Shown one piece after another: positions 6,385 through 10,207 of a stretch of 10,207 bases of DNA; within the stretch, counting starts at the first letter, position 1; every line of letters begins with the position of its first letter. A model generated the notes under the pieces. It saw only the letters and a list, made by a program, of their open reading frames with translations, searched no databases and was not told the origin of the DNA. The position numbers were made by a program, and so were the translations under genes. This DNA comes from JBBIVP01 sp037439705 [NCBI: bacterium] (lineage in GTDB: Bacteria > JBBIVP01). The stretch lies in assembly GCA_037439705.1 (NCBI GenBank), contig JBBIVP010000065.1, positions 1 through 10,207 of the forward strand, written 5' to 3'.

Positions 6385-7572
6385 TCACTTCTCAAATGCA
6401 ATAGCCGAAAAACTCACAACTGAACCGTCCTCCGGTGAATACGCATATTCATAGGAAAGAAGCCTTCCTTTTTGTTCATTCAGAATGGAAAGGAGAGTAT
6501 ATATGGCTGGAAATCCACAAATTTTCGTTCTGTTTTTTATTGTTTCAATCTCCCTGAAAAGAAAGGACGGATTGCCTGTCAGTATTCTGTTTATGATTGC
6601 TTTATCTATTGCTTCCATAGCCGAAAGTTCCGAAAGTCCAAGAGGTGCTGGGTCTCCAAATCTGGGACCAAGATGGGAAAGGTCCGCAGCACATACCGCA
6701 AGAAAAATCCTCCCATTCAATACCTGTTTAAGTGCATAAACAAAATTTTTCAAATTTCCATCGTTAATCGGTTCAATGGCAAGTTCAACGAATTTTTCAA
6801 AGGAATTCACTAAAACGGGTATTATCTCAAACCCTGTTCCGTAAAGAAAACTCAAAAATAGAAGTGGGAATTCAACGGAATGCTCGTTTTTGAATGCGAA
6901 TTCCCCGGAGCAGAAATTTACTCCACACAGCTCATTGATTTTCCGTACGGATTCTTTATCGGTTTTTATTCTTCCAAAAGGTGTCATAAAATCCTTTTCA
7001 GTAAGAATGAAATAGGATTCATCCTCTGCAAAATGCGCTGTGCCGAGGATAAGAATTACATCAGGACACTCATGCCCTTCCAGACAGGAAAATCCCTTCG
7101 CATAAACGCTCTTTCCCCTTTCCAAATCAATGTGTGGAACAATAAGTGCATTGCCATTGAACTGCTCTTTTCCGCCGATACTCAATATCCTTTCAAGATA
7201 ACTTCTCAGTTCCATTTCATCAGTAGGATAAACCTTTCCCGCAAGAGCAGGTTCTCTGATAGCTGATGACCGAAATTCTTCTTCCATCTCCTTTTTCTTC
7301 CTCCAGAACCTTTCGTTGTTCAACATATAGTTTTCATCAAGCTTTCTTACCATTTCCTCTATCTGGTCAGAAAAGAGCATAATTCCGTGCCTTCTCATCC
7401 ATTCCACCTGAAGGTCCTTTAAGTCTCTATTTCCATTCATAAGAAGAATCAGTGTAAGTAATTCTTCATCAATGATAAGTGTGTTTTCCGAAATACCAAA
7501 TGGGTCTCTCAAAATTACCTTCCCTCCTTTTAATGGAATTATATCTATCCTTCTTAATTGCGGTTTTTCCAC
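6385..7572 (-). CDS. amrB: MEMO-like protein (AmmeMemoRadiSam system protein B) with an N-terminal extension
   Basis: A 395-residue, probably cytoplasmic protein. Residues from about 106 form a MEMO domain, related to class III extradiol dioxygenases. Visible pocket motifs are VPHID (His147), LGTAHF (His180), NEHSVEFPLLFL (His231), AADLSHLGPRFG (Asp297, His300) and CGFPAIY (Cys352). The first 105 residues are extra. They contain a helical part, LILLMNGNRDLKDLQ plus MVRKLDENYML, resembling a small winged-helix or PqqD-like module, and a charged linker. MEMO proteins often occur with an AMMECR1 protein and a radical SAM enzyme; neither is in this window, and the chemistry is not established. 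The GTG start at 7572 abuts the TAA stop of the ceramidase-like gene (TAAGTG), with AAGGAA at plus 7576-7581 as the ribosome binding site. The stop is TGA. Confidence 0.88.
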   Translation of the reverse strand: MEKPQLRRIDIIPLKGGKVILRDPFGISENTLIIDEELLTLILLMNGNRDLKDLQVEWMRRHGIMLFSDQIEEMVRKLDENYMLNNERFWRKKKEMEEEFRSSAIREPALAGKVYPTDEMELRSYLERILSIGGKEQFNGNALIVPHIDLERGKSVYAKGFSCLEGHECPDVILILGTAHFAEDESYFILTEKDFMTPFGRIKTDKESVRKINELCGVNFCSGEFAFKNEHSVEFPLLFLSFLYGTGFEIIPVLVNSFEKFVELAIEPINDGNLKNFVYALKQVLNGRIFLAVCAADLSHLGPRFGDPAPLGLSELSAMEAIDKAIINRILTGNPSFLFREIETIKNRTKICGFPAIYTLLSILNEQKGRLLSYEYAYSPEDGSVVSFSAIAFEK

Positions 7573-10050
7573 TTATTCCTTTTCTTCCGCCATTTTCAAG
7601 ACCTCAGCGTTAAAATTCGGGTCATCCGGGACATATATGGTCTGATAATAATTCTTCCCTTCAATCATACTTCTTAACAAATTATAGAGGATATCGCCTG
7701 TCCTCTGTCCAAGCGAAACGCTTTCCTCATACTGATTCGGGTGCCTCATGACCTCAAGTTTCTTACCGGGAGGATTTATGTCCCTCAGATAATCTGAATA
7801 AAGGCTCCAGACATCCTCCATAAGTGCCTCAAATGTAAGTTTGCTGTAGGAATAGGGGAGGTCAAAAATCTGCCAGAGTCCTCCATTGGCATTCAGAATC
7901 ATGTCTATAAGACTGGCATATTTCTTTATATCGTCAAACACACCTTCATAAAGGGGAAGGAAATCGCTTCTCGGAGGCGTGTAGCCAACTGTTGAATTTG
8001 TTTCAGCAGTGATAAAGAAGAGTGAATAGCCATTCTTTTCTGCTAAAGGGACAAGTCCTTCAATCTCAATCGCATTTATCGGATTTATTGAATTCGTGTA
8101 AAATTTTGGATAATTAGGGTCTTTTGGAATATCTCCGAGACCATCGGGAGCACTTTTCCAGAAGATTGAGGTTCTCTTTCTTCCAACCACATAATCAGGG
8201 AAAAACTCAGCGGGTGTTGTTATGAAGCCTATTTTCTTATCTTCAAAAATCCTCTTAATCCTTATAGAAAAAAGATTTATCGGGAGTTTGAAACATCCAA
8301 ACGGACCACAGGAAGAATTATCCTTTGAAAGTTCCTTCTTATAGATGATATCCTTTATTTTCTCAGCATCCACATCCTTTCCCACAAGGACCAGCCCTCC
8401 CTTGAATATGTCAAGTTTTGCACCTACATAAAATATTGGGTTCTCAAATGGGAGAAATACAAATTTTCTCTCGCTCAAAATCTCAACAGGAAGATAAGAA
8501 CTTGACCCTTTAAGCCCCTCAAGCACAAATCTTCCAATAAACCTCCCAAGGCTTTCAGCCCTTTCCTTCGCCCAGATAGCAGGTTTTATGTTCTCAATCT
8601 TTGTAAAATCAATTTCTTCTCCCGTATATTTTTCTACATTTCTCAAAATGTAATTGCCTTCTTCATCCATTTTCGGAATGCATGTTCCAAGGGGCGTTGT
8701 AAGTCCTCCTTCCGGACCGATCTGAAACATACATCCTCCACCCGTCTTTCTTTCAATGAATGAACAAAGATAACCCGGAAAATCTGCGGAAATGGCGGTA
8801 TTGTCCTGCTCCATCACCTCAGCGTGATTCCCCCACACCACAAATGTGAAAAGTGGTTTTTCATTTTCATCAAGAAACTGAATCGAGTAAATGTTGTAGT
8901 CAATAACAAATGGAAGCCTTCCATCTGTAATCAAATACCTCTCAAGAAATTTATCGCTTTTTTCGCTCAGGGGAATAAAGCACTGGTCATACCTATTAGC
9001 CTTCTCCTCCATATTTTCCCAAACGGAATTTATTGATTCGGAAGTGCAGGGGGTTGAATAGGTTGTTGTCTCATATTGATAGTTGTAAAGTTCAATGTCA
9101 TCCCTTCCGCTTACTCCATTCATATCGCAGTCTATGTTCATCTTAGCGTATATTCCCTCTTTAAAAAGGTCAAGGTCTATCCCTTCATTGAAAAATCCAT
9201 CTTTATTGCAATCAACCTCAAATTTTTCATCATCCTGAATATCGCAGAACCTTTCTGGTTCAGAGGGATGAGGAATTTCTTCCTTGAAGAATCTCACATA
9301 TTTGTAGGGTTTCATATTCTCAACAGCCTTCTTAACCGCAGAAACTGCCTTCCTCTCAACAAAAGCCCAGTATTCTGGATTAAACCCGGAAAGTGGAAAT
9401 TTCACATCCTCCTCAGAAATGGCTGGAAGTCTCAAAAGGCCTTTGAGGTCTATGTTGTGAATGAGGTCTGGACCCCACAATCCCTGAAGGTCAGGCGCTT
9501 CATGGTCGTGCAGTGTAAAAACGAGAAGGTTTTCCTTTTTCAATGTTCCGCCGGAAAGACCCTCAATTTTCTCCCTCAGATTTGCAAGGTGGACTGGTGA
9601 AAGCCCAATTGTATCAATGGAAAGGAAGAGGACATAGTTTTTGTCCTTTGTTATTACAGCGCTCCTAACTTTTATAGGTGCATCAAAATCATATCCAGTT
9701 GCAGGTCTTGCAAAGTCAAAACCTCCAAGCCATATTGCATCAAACCATCCATTCTTATTCGCATCAATAAATCCCTCCTGGCAATTAAGAGGGTCTGTGG
9801 CTGGCTTGTTCATAAATCCCTCAAAGGTATAATCCTTATTTTTTGGACAGATATTTTTCGGAATATGAATTGGGACCTCAAAGCAGAATTCCGTATCGCA
9901 CCCTCCATCTGCAAGATATGGATGTGGCGTTATATCTTCAGTTGCAAAACCCACAAAGTTCCCTTCCTTAAGATGGAGTTCAAACTCCGCCTTCATTGAA
10001 CTTGAACAGGAAAGGAAAGGCATAATGAAAAGGATGCTCAATTTTTTCAT
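7573..10050 (-). CDS. Neutral ceramidase-like lipoprotein with calcium-loop insertions
   Basis: A large (825-residue) envelope lipoprotein of the neutral/alkaline non-lysosomal ceramidase-like family. The signal peptide is short (MKK, hydrophobic core, FLSC), with lipidated Cys15. Family features in order: VGFATEDITPHPYLADGG; IDTIGLSPVHLANLREK; LHDHEAPDLQG (His181/His183, cf. HTHSGPD); WGNHAEVMEQDNTAISADFPG (His409); TTPAEFFPDY (Glu615); TVGYTPPRSDFLPLYEG (Tyr690). These align with the His, His, Glu, Tyr zinc ligands of known neutral ceramidases. Three calcium-type loops occur, at 96-104, 280-288 and 307-318. Besides Cys15 there are 14 cysteines, an even number that suggests disulfides. The segment usually reading GDVSP appears as GGLTTP (448-453). 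Substrate is unknown; amide hydrolysis on a lipid or peptidic compound is an inference. I chose ATG 10050 over ATG 10062: it has GGTGA just upstream and overlaps the preceding stop as ATGA. The next gene is MEMO, abutting. Confidence 0.85.
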   Translation of the reverse strand: MKKLSILFIMPFLSCSSSMKAEFELHLKEGNFVGFATEDITPHPYLADGGCDTEFCFEVPIHIPKNICPKNKDYTFEGFMNKPATDPLNCQEGFIDANKNGWFDAIWLGGFDFARPATGYDFDAPIKVRSAVITKDKNYVLFLSIDTIGLSPVHLANLREKIEGLSGGTLKKENLLVFTLHDHEAPDLQGLWGPDLIHNIDLKGLLRLPAISEEDVKFPLSGFNPEYWAFVERKAVSAVKKAVENMKPYKYVRFFKEEIPHPSEPERFCDIQDDEKFEVDCNKDGFFNEGIDLDLFKEGIYAKMNIDCDMNGVSGRDDIELYNYQYETTTYSTPCTSESINSVWENMEEKANRYDQCFIPLSEKSDKFLERYLITDGRLPFVIDYNIYSIQFLDENEKPLFTFVVWGNHAEVMEQDNTAISADFPGYLCSFIERKTGGGCMFQIGPEGGLTTPLGTCIPKMDEEGNYILRNVEKYTGEEIDFTKIENIKPAIWAKERAESLGRFIGRFVLEGLKGSSSYLPVEILSERKFVFLPFENPIFYVGAKLDIFKGGLVLVGKDVDAEKIKDIIYKKELSKDNSSCGPFGCFKLPINLFSIRIKRIFEDKKIGFITTPAEFFPDYVVGRKRTSIFWKSAPDGLGDIPKDPNYPKFYTNSINPINAIEIEGLVPLAEKNGYSLFFITAETNSTVGYTPPRSDFLPLYEGVFDDIKKYASLIDMILNANGGLWQIFDLPYSYSKLTFEALMEDVWSLYSDYLRDINPPGKKLEVMRHPNQYEESVSLGQRTGDILYNLLRSMIEGKNYYQTIYVPDDPNFNAEVLKMAEEKE

Positions 10051-10207
10051 TGCTTCACCCATTTAATGTTTATATTTAAAAATCCTGTCCAGCTTTCATA
10101 CCTTCCATTAGCTGATGGCCACCTTGTTGAATTCTTAACTTCTCTTGGTATAAAGAAAACCTGCTGGGTATCTGCCCTCAGATAAAATCCCTTTCCAAGT
10201 CCAAACT
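10047..10207 (-). CDS. C-terminal end of an unidentified protein, cut by the window edge
   Basis: The minus-strand frame is open from the window edge (first full codon at 10205-10203) to TGA at 10049-10047, giving 53 residues. It begins FGLGKGFYLRADTQQ and ends NGRYESWTGFLNINIKWVKQ. Its stop overlaps the ATG of the ceramidase-like gene by the four bases ATGA, typical of translational coupling, and this supports it as a real gene. Alternating polar and hydrophobic residues with many aromatics (GFYLRA, FLNINIKW) would suit beta strands, for example the end of an outer-membrane or extracytoplasmic beta-rich protein, but this is weak. I do not recognise the family. Confidence 0.65.
   Translation of the reverse strand, partial: FGLGKGFYLRADTQQVFFIPREVKNSTRWPSANGRYESWTGFLNINIKWVKQ

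Noticed and set aside
9076-9600. Long open frame on the plus strand opposite the ceramidase-like gene
   Set aside because: It is the antisense of a well-supported coding region with clear family motifs, has no recognisable features of its own and no good ribosome binding site.
1-10207. Defence island, mobile element or CRISPR array
   Set aside because: No repeats, transposase, integrase, nuclease or toxin-antitoxin signatures are visible. Gene content is metabolic and envelope-related.

Overview
The window is an AT-rich, gene-dense piece of a bacterial chromosome. A Kdo/WaaP-type lipopolysaccharide kinase (broken), a SecG subunit and a lipoprotein signal peptide indicate a Gram-negative (diderm) cell. 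Arginine is written mostly AGA/AGG and ATA isoleucine is frequent, a usage common in thermophiles and deep-branching candidate lineages; I cannot name a taxon. I see no tRNA, rRNA, CRISPR array, insertion sequence or phage gene. No stretch over 300 bases lacks a gene.

Left part, plus strand: the C-terminal part of a major facilitator transporter (1-492, cut by the window edge) overlaps by 28 nt a zinc-dependent medium-chain alcohol/polyol dehydrogenase (465-1514). ATP-dependent 6-phosphofructokinase (1558-2535) follows, with its own plausible promoter across the dehydrogenase stop codon. Together these suggest uptake, oxidation and glycolysis of sugars or polyols.

Middle, minus strand: secG (4830-4546), a lemA-like gene (4545-3994) and an M48 membrane metalloprotease with two C-terminal zinc ribbons (3991-2537) lie head to tail with 0 and 2 nt gaps. 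They look like one envelope operon for protein export and membrane-protein quality control. It converges on pfkA with a 1-nt gap.

Next is a damaged envelope-sugar segment. A class I methyltransferase (4945-5487, plus) lacks the end of its fold. It converges on a Kdo/WaaP-type kinase (6380-5572, minus) broken by a one-base frameshift in a seven-base homopolymer and by an in-frame TGA. All visible lesions in the window lie in this roughly 1.5 kb.

Right part, minus strand: the 3' end of an unidentified gene (10207-10047) overlaps by an ATGA junction a large lipoprotein of the neutral ceramidase-like family (10050-7573). Its stop abuts the GTG start of a MEMO-domain protein, AmmeMemoRadiSam system protein B (7572-6385), and the kinase remnant follows 4 nt later. 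This spacing says one transcript runs from beyond the right edge down to the kinase.

I found no clear-cut undescribed system. The items most worth a second look are the ceramidase-like lipoprotein, with calcium-loop insertions and a changed active-site segment, coupled to the MEMO protein; the broken kinase/methyltransferase pair; and the zinc-ribbon M48 protease in a secG-lemA operon.
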